A stretch of 64,000 bases of DNA from Chrysogorgia sp. JL179-B06 (taxonomy: Eukaryota; Cnidaria; Anthozoa; Scleralcyonacea; Chrysogorgiidae), in NCBI GenBank assembly GCA_035772405.1, contig JAYKKM010000176.1:62001-126000 (forward strand), read 5' to 3'. The stretch's first letter is position 1, and each line of letters opens with the position of its first letter. Below are positions 1-37,574 of this stretch, piece after piece. The notes below the pieces were generated by a model. That model made no database searches. It saw only the letters and a list, made by a program, of their open reading frames with translations, and had not been told where the DNA came from. The position numbers were made by a program, and so were the translations under genes.

Positions 1-1160
1 TAAGAAGACATATCTTTGGCCTGAATTAAGATATTAACATTATTTTTTTAGTTTTTAACTTTTCTCACCATGATCTTGAAGTTGTAACTTCAAAATATTT
101 TATTTTGCAAAAATATAATTTTAGTTGCCGTTCTGTTACATCATTTTTCCGCTTAGGATCTCTGAAATAGGATTTCCTGACTTCTGAGAGTGATTTCCAG
201 CAAGTTTAAATCGACAGAGCAAATTATTGTGGGGGCCGCCCCCCCTGCTATGGCGTAATATAAATTCATCCATGTTCTCTCGAGGCGGGAGGGCAGGCTC
301 GCAAGGTTCTAACTCATTGTTCATTTGAAAATTACCGGTATGTTGAATCAGTTGTCAACATTTTAATAGTGTTTTCAAGATCAAGTTGTTCTCCAGAAAG
401 CTGTCAAACCTTTGACAAAATAATGGTTGTTAAATTAAAGAGCTATCACTCTCAAAAGATAGGCACAAAGTTCTGACTCATTCAAAACTTTGTGAAATTG
501 GTTGTCTAAATTGTGCAATGATACTGTATGTTCAAAGTGACAAAAACAAGTATATCCTTCATAGCGGTCATATATGCCTTTGAAAATCGACTTGAAAATA
601 GTGACCCATTGTTAACAGGTCGGTCAAATCTTTCAAAACAAAGTAACAAGGACAACCCCTTTTGTTGGCTCTTAAATTGCCATATGCATAAAAGAAATTA
701 CAACAAAATATTCTGAAAAACTTTGGGATATAAATATTTCTGTCCTCCAATTTGACATCAATTTTTGGAAATAATGTCATTCCTCTAAATGTTAATTCAC
801 AACAATTATTCAAATTTTTAATTAATAACAGTAAATTTTTAGGTTATGCTTAAACACAATCATTAAACAGCTAGTCATAAATATTTTAAATAAATATTCT
901 ATGATCTTTCTAATTATCATGCTGCTGAAGGACAACTTCCTACAATTATGCAGTCATTGTAAGGTGTCCAGGGGTTTTCAAGTTGCACATTTCCTTATAA
1001 CATAGATTTAATATAACACCAGTAATTCACACATGCTCAGGTTCTCAATGGAGCACAGAAATGTTCCAAAGTTTTGGCTCCAATGAGGAGAAAATTATTT
1101 TTAATCACGAAATGAAACTTGTTTTTTATTTTTTGTCTTACTCTATGTAATAAAAATAGG

Positions 1161-1759
1161 GTTTTACTAAAAGCAGGCCTGCAGTCCATGCAGGCCCGAT
1201 CATATAGGCCCGACCATAGGCCTATTGGCCAGATGATTTGGTCAGCAGTTCATCCTCGCTCTAGATTAATTGCAAAATGGAACCCCTAACCCCTGCCTAA
1301 TTAGTTTTAGAACCCTAACCCCCCACCTAAAGTGTCTTCCTAACCCCTGGCTGTATTTTACAGGCCAAAGACTGCAATATACCACTGACCACATCTTTTT
1401 AGTTTTAGTCTTGTTTCATTTTTATGGCACCTGTAGGTTGGACTGTATTTCTATACATGTATTGCCATTCCACCCAATGTGGTTTAACAATAAAGGAATA
1501 TTACCAGGACCGCCGAGAGGGAGGCCATAATCTAGGGCCCGCGAATACGGCGCCAAGCAAATCCGGGGCCAAGCAAATCCGGGGCCCGTGTCTGAGGCAT
1601 TTAGGGTCCCACGAGACTACATGCCCCTGGGCCCGTCCTGTCTCTCAGCGGCCCTGAATATTACCAAATTGGTCGTCCGTGGGCCTACGGTAAGGTAGCA
1701 AGCCTATGGTTGGGCCACTGAGCTGCAGGCCTCGGTCTGGCTGTGCTTTCAGTAAAACT
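1161..1759. mobile_element. Inverted-repeat DNA element, non-autonomous
   Basis: The ends are imperfect inverted repeats: GTTTTACTAAAAGCAGGCC on the left and the reverse complement of TGCTTTCAGTAAAAC on the right. The interior is rich in GGCCC and codes for nothing recognisable. A smaller hAT-type element is nested inside. No clear target duplication was found, so the superfamily is open. Bases 1-1160 hold no feature I can support. Confidence 0.45.
1505..1656. mobile_element. hAT-type MITE, family A copy 1
   Basis: A 152-bp element begins CAGGACCGCCGAGAG and ends CTCTCAGCGGCCCTG, giving inverted termini. It is flanked by a perfect 8-bp duplication, AATATTAC, at 1497-1504 and 1657-1664. Eight-base duplications and CAGGG-like ends are typical of the hAT superfamily. 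Related copies lie at 4100-4253 and 37107-37292. Confidence 0.8.
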
Positions 1760-2104
1760 CTATAAAAGTAATAGTTCATGAATTTGGCATATGCTTAAAT
1801 GGGGCTGTTTCATTCGAAATTCAAAACATAATCCTAACCCCAAATTCCCCTAATCCAAACCTAATATTTTAGAAATAACAGCTGAATTTGAAACTTGATA
1901 GTCTATGTGACGTCTTTCGGGATTTATATGAAACTTCACCCAAGTTATGGATGGCAAGTTGGTCATGTGCACCGTAAAATGTGCATTCCTTTGAAACTCA
2001 GGGCATGGGTCAAGTATTTATTTTCAATTTCGTCCAGATTAACTATGATACCCTGTTTTATTGAAAACGTCTATTGGAAGATTAATATATTTAGCAGCGT
2101 ATAC

Positions 2105-2424
2105 CTGAATACTACCATTTCCACAACCAACAGCAAAATACTCAGCATCTGATGAGAAATTAATACTAAATGTCCCGCCAATATCACCAAAATCGATATC
2201 TTGAATGCTTGAAACTTTGCTAAGGCTGTCAGCAGAATCACTATTTCAAGAAAAGCAGTTGACAAACAAGTTTAACTTTGCATTTTAATCTATTATAAAC
2301 AGATTTTTATCTGTATTTAATAATAATAGTTGTCAAATCGTCCTCACCTAGTTTCATTCAAACGCAAGTCAATGTCCTTTCCTGCTTGAATTGCATTTTC
2401 TAAACGTCTTCTTCCAGCAGACAT
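2105..2424 (-). CDS. Probable WD40-repeat protein, first two coding exons
   Basis: Two minus-strand exons join in frame: 2424-2348 (ATG start, 25 codons plus AG, donor GTGAGG) and 2240-2105 (acceptor TAG, 45 codons, donor GTATAC). The product starts MSAGRRRLENAIQAGKDIDL, and residues about 45-71 read like a WD-repeat blade (FSINFSSDAEYFAVGCGNGS). The remaining blades must lie to the left. I could not find the next exon in 1-2104, so it may be beyond the window edge. The ATG lies about 1.2 kb downstream, in transcription direction, of the end of DDX41, on the same strand. I do not recognise the specific protein. The WD assignment rests on one blade, so a chance resemblance is possible, but the clean splice sites and phase support a real gene. 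Confidence 0.5.
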
Positions 2425-2825
2425 GACCTCCGCCAGTAAAAAACACGGGTATAAATACCAAACAAAGGTATGTAATAAATATCTTTGCAAATGCTATTGC
2501 AAAAAACACTGTTTACAAATTTCTACGCGCCATTCTAGTTTGGGCCTGCAGGTGAAGGGGACTTTCTCCGTACGGAATATTAATCTCGAATATAACCCAT
2601 GTTTTTCTAAGAATTTATCATACAATTTTTTCGTTAAAAAACATAACGAAAAACCAAAACGAACCATTTAAACTTTGAATGACATTTTTCAATCATTTAC
2701 AACAAAAATTATTTACACTGCTACATACTGTACAATTTTTTTTTGGCTACAATTTTGGTCTTCTGGGTAATCAAACCTTGAGTGTGCCATTAAAGCAAAA
2801 TAAGGTTTATAAACTTTTACTGAAG

Positions 2826-3416
2826 GGCTTATTCTACTTTGCGAAACAAAACGGTACCGGTACTTTGCGAAACGGCAGTTTCCTGCGAGCCGGCTGTGTG
2901 AAGGAGAATTTAATGTGTCAAAGCAAATATTAAACAGTCCGGTGGATATTTACGTTCGCAATTGGGGTTTGCATTTAAAATATGCCTATTTTGTGTGATT
3001 AGTAAGTGTTTACACCAAGCCACGCACTGGCTGGCTGGAAGACCCATTTTATTTTTGAGGAAAGAGTTATAAAAAATCGCACACAATAAACCAACATTTA
3101 TATTTTAATTTTGGTAAAAATATTTCCTGAAAAAAATGCTGAAATAATTTCAAAAAATTACAATCACACTGCATAATTACTTTTTGAAAAATCATGAATA
3201 TCTTTGCAATTATTTAACACTAGTCTGTCACTAGCCTGTGTATACGTATATATTGTATGTGTACTGTATACAGTCTGTGTATTTGTGTGTGTATCCCATA
3301 CAAAGTACCATTTCGCAAAGTACCATTTCGCAAAGTACCATTTCGCAAAGTGACCAAACCAAAGCACCATTTCTCAAAGTACCGTTTCGTTTCGTTTTGC
3401 AAAGTACAGTAAGCCA
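2826..3416. mobile_element. Inverted-repeat element with internal GAAATGGTACTTTGC repeats
   Basis: The left arm (GGGCTTATTCTACTTTGCG at 2826) matches the inverted right arm near 3380-3416 (GGCTTACTGTACTTTGC on the minus strand). The right arm holds three exact tandem copies of AAAGTACCATTTCGC followed by diverged ones. The element fills the gap between the DDX41 stop and the WD gene start. No coding capacity or target duplication was seen. Confidence 0.4.
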
Positions 3417-3589
3417 ACTTTTAGTATAACAAGGAATGGTTTAACTGCAATAGGATCATCCAGAAGTAACTTTGGCAGGCAATTAAATCAATATATTTTT
3501 CAATAGTCCAAATTATTAATGAAGTTATTGTGGTCAAACTTCACAAAGACTGACAGGTTTTCAGTGTGGTCCTCGCGTGTTTGATCATA

Positions 3590-29304
<25,715 letters not shown>

Positions 29305-29426
29305 CTTCGTGATCAAAACATCAACAAATAATACCAAACTAAAAATCCGCCATCTTGGAGAGTTCGAAAAGCATCTCGGGAAAAGTGCAGAGCACAGCAG
29401 CCCAGGCAAACTACTTGACAAAATGC

Positions 29427-30280
29427 AAAGTCCCTAATCCCAATTTTTTTTTTTGGTTTAGAATAGAAGTATTTGGTCGCCACGATCGCAACTGTGTCAT
29501 AGTGGTCGATGTAATAGAGTGTCCATCTATCTCTGCAATCAGTAAAGACTCATGCTTTGCATACAGCAGACAAAAGACAAGATAGATCGACACTCTATTC
29601 TCTATTCATCGACCACTATGACATCGTTGCGATCGTTGGAAGGTGTTCTTTTAAATTTTGGTGATAGCTGTTTTTGTTCTTAAGTTATTCAAGTTTTTGT
29701 AATATGCAAATAAGGCATGTGATAATAATGTAAAATAAGGAAAGCAGAATTGTCGAAGACCTATTTTCGAGTATATCTTCAAAACCATAAATCAAACTTT
29801 CTGCAAACTTTGCATGTATTTACAAACAAATAAACTAAAAAAGACAGTTCAAGTTATGTAGTCGTCGTGGTAACCGATTTGTTTCCAGACCTGTAAATTC
29901 AGGCTCAGAAAATCTTTGTTTTCTGCCATAGCAGAGTTTACTACAACTTCACACTTTAGTTCAATATTACCAACTCCAAAATGATCAGTACTTGAGAGAA
30001 AACAAATACTTGTTTTATTTAATTAAGAGGTCTGGAAACTAATCGGTACCATGACGATTACATACTTGAATTGTCTTTTTTAGTTTATTTGTCTGTAAAT
30101 ACATTTACATGCAAAGTTTGGAGAAAGTTTGATGAATGGTTTTGAAGATATACTCGAAAATAGATCTTCGACAATTCTGCTTTCCTTATCTTACGTCATC
30201 ATATGCCTTATTTGTATATTACAAAAACTGAAATAACTTAAGAACAAAAACAGCTATAAAAAATTGGGATTAGGTACTAA
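29427..30280. mobile_element. Large palindromic element just upstream of DDX41
   Basis: Outer arms TCCCTAATCCCAATTTTT (29427) and AAAAATTGGGATTAGG (inverted, ending about 30280). Inner arms of about 230 bases pair 29655-29890 with 30025-30262 (for example GAAAGCAGAATTGTCGAAGA). A second palindrome, 29480-29640, is built around CATAGTGGTCGATG. The element starts about 120 bases upstream of the DDX41 ATG, so it may lie in or next to the promoter. Confidence 0.75.
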
Positions 30281-30519
30281 TTTGGTGTGAAAAGTTTAAA
30301 AAAATATAATAAAATTTAGAAACATATAGAAAGCCATCATATAAAATTAAATATGTTCCATTCTGAAAACAGATTTGCAATTACCGAATTTAAATACATA
30401 ACATACAGTACGTGCCTATTTTATACGCAAACGTGCATAACTAGTGCATACCCTTCGTAAAAACCTGTTTATGTACTACGAAATTAATCGATATACATAT
30501 ATATATATATATAAATACA

Positions 30520-30632
30520 AATCAAATATCTAAAAGGTTGGTGTACTGCCGAAATAGTGTGTAAGTAGTCTAACGTTTTGAGCGAAGGCCCTTCGTCAGA
30601 GAGTGAAACGTAAACGGCGCTCAAAACGTTCC
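30520..30632 (-). mobile_element. Penelope-like terminal fragment, family 2
   Basis: Matches the family 2 terminus (AAATCAAATATCTAAAAGGT to the CTCTGACGAAGGGCC core). Single copy, not paired. Confidence 0.6.
30569..30602 (-). ncRNA. Hammerhead-ribozyme-like motif (Penelope family 2)
   Basis: Minus strand: TCT, CTGACGA, extra A, stem II GGGC CTTC GCTC, AAAAC (decayed GAAAC), GTT, AGA. Confidence 0.4.
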
Positions 30633-30659
30633 GTGGTTAAAAACGAGTAGTGATATTAA

Positions 30660-33228
30660 TTCCTTTGTGTTTTGCTTATGAATTAATGATTAGGTTTAGA
30701 AATATATTTCTCAAACTCATTAATAATTCATGATGAAAATTCAAAAGAAATCAATATTTAATGAGTATTTAGAAATAGGAGGAAGATTACGGCCAAATTT
30801 CGCTAACTTTAACCTCGATTTTCTCACAAAATATGGATTTGTTTGAGAAGCAACTTCGAACACTCGTAATTGTTCATCCTCTGATGTCTAAATACGGACA
30901 AACCGGTTAAAAAAAACTCGGCTTCGCCTCGTATTTTCAACCGTCTTGTCCGTATTTAGAAATCAGAGGAAGAACGCTTACTACTCGTGTTAGAACTATT
31001 ACATATATATCTTCATTTCAAATAACCTTATTTTCTCCTAGTGGGGGGGGGGGGGGGGGGGGGGGGGTGTAGGGGGGTGTACGAGTTTCAGTCGGCAGAA
31101 GTTATATTTTAGTCGGCAGAAAATATATTTTAGACGTGCTCGATTTAACAGGAATAAGTAGAATCATTAACTTTTAGCTCATCATGTTTTCATTTCGCAT
31201 TGAGTGTGTTATTAACGTAGGACTAATTAACCATTTCACCAGCTGACCAGGGTCATTTTAGTAGGCAGGATACACGCACGCACGCACCCCCTTTAAAATT
31301 CCGCAAACAAGTGTTTCAGTCTGTTTTTTACCATGTCAAGACGAAGAAGTCGGAGTGATAAACGCAATATTATTATATATGACCGATTTGTTTTGGTAGC
31401 TTTTTCACTCATAGATATTTTACATGGGTTCCAAGATAAAACGATGGACGTTTTCAGATGCCTAAAGGCTAAAGTGTATATTAGTTCTGTACTACTTCTG
31501 AGTTTATATTAAAGTGTTTCATAATCTTGATGCCGTGTGCCCTAATTTCGCAAAAATTCTTATCAGAAATCGCCGGCCGGAAAAGCACAAATTAAACATT
31601 TTCCTGCGAAGATACACCACAACGTGCTGATTCTTCATGTGCGCCCCCTCTTCCGAACAACCCCGCCCCCAAGGGTACGAGGTTGGTGCGTCAGTCGGTT
31701 GAGGTGAGCTTACACCCCCCCTGTAAAATTTTCTGAGTACGGCCCTGGGTGTACAGCACAGTGCCCCAAAACATACGTACGTACTAGGAGAAAATAAAGT
31801 TATTTGAATTGAAGATTTGTATTTTGACCTTATGGTGAGCGGGTTTGTGATCAATATATATAACTTTTGATGAGAAATAGTTTCTGCTGCGGCGGGATTA
31901 TCACCTCCATGGCGCCGGACAATCAAGGGGACGAGGGGGACGAGGATTTCAAAAATATTAAAAGTTTAGTCTAAAGCTATAAAGCTATTTAACAAGCCAT
32001 CCTGGTAAGCACCAAATATGGTAATATGACTTCTGTCAATACTCCATGGGTATCGTACGAAAAATATTATAAATTAAGTTTTGAAAGAGGTTAAACTTGC
32101 AAATGATGCCTAAAATAAGACGGTAACTTTCAATTTTCTTTCCTTGCCGGCAGGGTAATAAGCATTTTAAGTATTGTTTAATAAACGAGCAGCAGTGTTT
32201 TATCAGATTTAAAACACGAGGGCGTAGCCCGAGTGTTTTAGATCTGATAAAACACGTGCTGCGAGTTTATTAAACGGCTTCAAACACGACCCATTTGATA
32301 AGTTCATTGGCGTAGTAATTTTGAAAATCGATGTTGTCTAAGCCGAAAAAATCAAAGATAAAGTTTATGTAAATCAGGACGAATCTTTATCACATTTAAA
32401 ACAACGATACGGTCGTGATTTTCTTTTGTCTTTTCCTCATGAATTATTAATGAGTGTTTGAAGATTTAATTAACATTTGGGACAAGCAGAGTATAGCGGG
32501 TACGAGGTTGGCAGAGTCGGACTGGCCTCTCATTTGGGGCGGGGGCCATTGAGCGAGTGGGGGGGTAGTAAAAAATCACTGACATGGGCCCAACAACCCC
32601 TCTCTGCACACAAACAAATAATATTAAATGCAATTAATGTACAAACTATTAACAGTGTTATACTGATTAAAACGTAAATCCAAAATCAGGTTTTTAAATT
32701 GGAATTGTACAAATAAACAACAGAATCAAATATATTATTGTTCAGGGAAAGGGGCGCAGGTACAACATCCCAAGGGGGTGCATGTGACATTGGTAAATGG
32801 CAATGGCACATAGGGCCAATCCATGTCTGTTAGATATCACGGGTCTAGATAAACCACTGAGTAAGAAATGTAATAAGAGTAATTGTGACTAAATGATGCG
32901 CGCCGATCACATTTGCGTCACATCCGACCCGACCGCCGGCCAGGCTTCTAGTTCTAGTCATCATAATTTCCAGACAGCGACAATATATGGCGAAGAGACG
33001 TCGTGCAGGTCGCGGCAAAGGTTTGAAATTTAAGTAAACTCCTCCCCTCGCGCTTTTAATTTTACGCTCGGCACATGCTCTTATTTACTTCTATGGCTCG
33101 GCTAAAACATTATAGACTGAAAACGTTGCTAAGAAGACAGAGAGTTGCCTGCGGAGGAGGCTAATTTTGTGTTGATGCTATATTAATTTCCATTTCTATT
33201 ATGTATATTTTGAGAAAGAGTTTATATA
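30660..33228. other. Intergenic DNA between DDX41 and the HIT/GalT-like gene
   Basis: No gene was seen. It holds a diverged inverted-repeat element with CATGAATTATTAATGAGT-like ends (30690-31000, similar words at 32440, 34255 and 40370), a G run at 31042-31067, and a hairpin at 32193-32272 with GTGTTTTATCAGATTTAAAAC arms. ORF-length stretches here show no domain. Confidence 0.5.
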
Positions 33229-33532
33229 TGGTCGCGGCTAGATGAATACTCGCAGGTGACCGTGAGGTCTGAGTCGTCTTCTGGACGATCTTTTTTAGTA
33301 TCCATGAAAGGTTGGACGAAATGAGAGATTGTACTGCTATCATACGATCGGACATGCCTGTATGATGAAATACATCATGGAACTGCTAACCCCAAAACAT
33401 CTTACATCCTAACCATAACCTCCCACCTAATGGTTTTCTAATACTAACCTTAATACTAATACTAATACAAGGATCGTCCAGAAGACGACTCAGATCTAGT
33501 TTCTCACGGTCACCTCAACTCTAGCCACGACC
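33229..33532. mobile_element. Palindromic MITE, family X, uninterrupted copy
   Basis: Outer arms GGTCGCGGCTAG and the inverted CTAGCCACGACC, with inner GAGTCGTCTTCTGGACGATC and its inverted copy. A second copy at 61926-62447 is interrupted by a Penelope insertion, so this copy shows the empty site. It lies just downstream of the HIT/GalT-like stop codon. Confidence 0.75.
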
Positions 33533-33670
33533 TTTATAATATATGAAGCAAATTGCATCAGGATGTCACGAAAATTGTGCTGAAAATAAATAGTTAAATA
33601 TATTACTCCATTTGTGTACTTGTCTCCAGCCACAGCTCTTGGCAGGTTTTGCAGAGTGGTTGTGATTAGG

Positions 33671-36600
33671 TTATGTTTTTTGCTCTTCAAATGAGTTAAA
33701 CAAGTTGTTTTGAAATTCCCAAAAATCTACATTAATATTACCACTCTAAAAATAAAAAAAAGAATCGAGGTTACAAAAACAATAAAAATTAAATAAATAT
33801 TAAGCAATTGAGAAATAATGTTAGCTAGAGAATCACTGACTTACACCAAATAATTCCATTGAACTAATATCTGATCGCATTCTAAAACATAAAGCATAAA
33901 GTACACGTTCAAGGAAAAAACTTTGCAAAAATTATTTCTTAGCAAATCATTGTAGCACTGTAAATCTTCAAAACATTTCTTGTACAGTATATACATTGGT
34001 GTACCAACTTAAAACATAACCCACTTAACAGATCACAACAATTACCGACACCATACAAAAGACTTCTTCGCACGCACCTACGAACAATAGACCTACCGAC
34101 AAACAATACACCCACGCTTAACGCATGACGTGGACTAATTATGACACAAACAAATGATGACGTAATGAACCAGACGTATATATAGGCAAACCCTGACAAA
34201 CACGTTTTACTTGACTCTGAAGATGACCGCCGCTGAGGCCGTCGAAACTTTGGTTCATGAATTATTAATGAGTTTGAGATAGTATTGTGAAGGATTTCTT
34301 TTCAAAGTGTTTCTATCACTCAATGACGTCAAAAATTAACGGGAGCGACCGCATTCGCCCGCAATCAGAACAATGGCGGCTTCAATTTACCAAAAAGACT
34401 AACACGCTTCTTTTTCTGTCTTAAAGAGACAAGAATATATGATATAATATTTTACACAAAATATTACTTACTTGTCTATAGCACCACGATTAACAATCCT
34501 TATAATACATGGGATTTCTAACTTGTAATTATTTGACTTCGAATTCTAAAAGAAGAGCAACAAACAAGAGGTGAGACATCCGCTAAAAAGAACCTGTATA
34601 TTATCAAACTAACCTGGGATAGGTTCTTCGAGTGATATAAAAGTCAATTATACTACATAGCAGGCTTTTAACTGGCCGTCCAAAAATGTTGGTGGGCGTG
34701 GCTACGAAAATTTTTTGTGGGTTCTATCATGCATATATATACGTTAAATCGATATCGCAATCAATCATCATGTCTGCATGTTCTTGACAAAAATTAGTAA
34801 CGAAACCTACACAATAGCTAAAATAAACAGCAACTAAACAGGAACATATTTTTTTTGTTTGAGGAAAATATTTTGCTTAGGCCGTCCATGGCTGTCCATA
34901 CGAAAAGTGACAGTTCAAAACTGTGGCCGTCCATAGGACGGCTGGACGGTAGCCTGTGTACAGCCTGAATACACACCTGTAATACAGTCTGTGAAAACTC
35001 GCACGATAGCTTGTTTATTTGATTGGATTATTTGATCTCACAAGACTTCCCAGAGAACCAATTGTAACTGGAATAAGTCAAGGGTTGTGATTTGAACAAT
35101 CAAAATCTACTACTCAGATCCAGTAGCTCAGCGGGGGGTTTTCACAGACTGTATTACAGGTGCATATTCAGGCTGTACACAGGCTACTGGACGGCCGCCT
35201 GGCTAAAAAAGCCTGCTACAAGTAAAGACTTTGTTCCCCCCCATGCTACTCAAATATTATGGGAGACCGTTTGAACTTGACAAAGTTGTTAATTCTAGGG
35301 GTGAGGGGGGTGATGTTTGAATCCCAAAACAGAAATTCTTGTAGGGAGGGGTTCCTAGACAAGTTGCCTTCCATGGTGAAGGTAAGAATATTTCCTGGAA
35401 CTAACATTGAGAGCGAATGAACTAAATAGTTACGCATGCAATATTCAATATTATTGAAATGTATCATCTCATACCATTGGTGGAAACACAGCACCAGCAC
35501 TAACAGCATACATTTTCATATCCATGAATCCTAGGATGTGAAATTTTATTTTTAATTAACAAATTATTTTTGTTTTCTAAGGCCCTGTTTACATGGAGGT
35601 AGGGTGACCTTTCCAAGAGCGTAAGATAGCCTCTGTTTACATGGAGGTAGGGTGACCCTTGTAGCAGGGCTAACTCCTCTAGTAGGGTCACCCTGCCTTT
35701 GCGTGGCCACTAAACAAATTGAAAATGGTGGACAAACGAAGAGTTTTGGTGGCAAGTTTTATTCTTTTGTCTCTTGGTCGTTTTGTCGCTGTATTTAAAT
35801 GCTGTGGTCTATTGCTTGGCTTTTTGTTGTTTCAAAAATGTCATCAACAACAGTTATCAATTTATGCAGCGAACCAGTACAATGCTGCTTTAGCTCGGAT
35901 GAGACACATTCGAAGGAGAGCTGTTCGTCGTCGTCGATTTTGGCGGATTCCTATAATGGAGTTTTACTTGAAACTGAAATACACCGAACGAGCGCTTTTA
36001 TTGCGCGCTTTTCCACTGAAATATGACCCGTCTGGGAGGATGACCCTACCTGATGCGTTTACATGGGTAAAGTAAACAAAAAGATAGCCCTGCCGCCAGG
36101 TTACCCTGGCAAACAGATAGGGTAACGCTACCCCCAGGGTCACCCTAGGACACATGTAAACGAAACCTAGAAGGGTTACCCTAGTCCATTGTCTTTCCAC
36201 TAGGGCAACCCTTCCAGAAGGATCACACTACCTCCATGTAAACAGGGCCTAAAAGAAAAATAAGAAGTTCCTACCTCTCATTATTCTGTAAAATAATTTA
36301 AAAAGATCACTGCCTGCAGTTTTGCTCACAATCACTATTTCATTTGATACACTGGGTGTCTAAGATTAGAAAAATAATAATAAAGGCGTTTTCTAACAAA
36401 CATACTTAAGCATGAGTGTCAACCGTCGTGCATTGCGCGTTTGTGTTTATCTTTCCGTACGATAACGAATGGCTTTGAACCACAACTATTATGTGACAAT
36501 GTTGTTTTGTTTCACCACAACTATAACACTCGGCGTAATAGAATAGATATCAACCTTCCAAAAGTGAGAACTGAAATAGGCAAGAAGACATTTAATTATT

Positions 36601-37531
36601 CAGCCTCTAAGCTGTTTAATACACTACCCACTAAAATGAAAACTCTTGAGACTATTTCTAAATTTAAATCCCAATTAAGGACATTTTTAACTTAACTTGG
36701 TATATTATTTACAGTATCTTTGCTATATGTATGTATATAATCTTTGAGCATATTCACATGACTTATGCCGTCATTGTCACTCTACAGTATATGTTGTGAT
36801 TCTAATTTCTGATACAGGGCCCTCATTGATAACAGCATCTTTTTGTTGACGAGGTTTACCCTGTTTAAATAAAGATTTTCAATTCAATTCAATTCAAGTG
36901 TTTTGAAGTGTTTCGTTGCCAACTTGACGTGGTAAATACTCCATAAATTCACCGAGTCTTCTCAGAAAACCCTATAGAGGCTTTCTTATTCATTCACAAT
37001 CCAAATTCGTCGACTCTGAACCTGATTTTTTCCATCCATCCATCCATACACCCGTCCACCCAGTCATCCATCCACACATATATCCATCCAGTTGGATACA
37101 TCCACCCAGCCCTGCCGAGAGGGCGGGGTAGCCGGGGTAACTGCCCCAGGGCCTGGACCAAATAAAGGACCTGAAATGATAACCATTCATGCAAATCCTA
37201 CACAAAGAATGAAGCTTCTAGGGCATTTAAGGGCCCGTGAAAGAACACAACCCAACCTTCCCCTGGGCCTTTCTTGGCTCTCGACGGCCCTGCATCCACC
37301 CAGTCATCCATTCAGATCCATCCATCCAGATGGATTACATTTTCTAGTTTATTATGGGAGTTTGAAATGGTTATGTTTCCAATGGTTATTAGTTTGAAAT
37401 GTTTTTTTATACATACTACAATAAAAACATATCATGAATCTATCAGGTAGATTTAAGTTTACAGTTTTCGATTTGTACACCCATCTACATGCAGTATCTA
37501 CCAGTACCCTGGCACCCGCCAAACAATCTAG

Positions 37532-37574
<43 letters not shown>

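Noticed and set aside
136..324. 62-residue minus-strand frame
   Set aside because: No recognisable domain or splice link to the WD gene; it overlaps a GGGGGCCGCC stretch typical of repeats.
35719..36075. 118-residue frame as a host gene
   Set aside because: It lies wholly within the TAA-flanked inverted-repeat element and shows no recognised domain.
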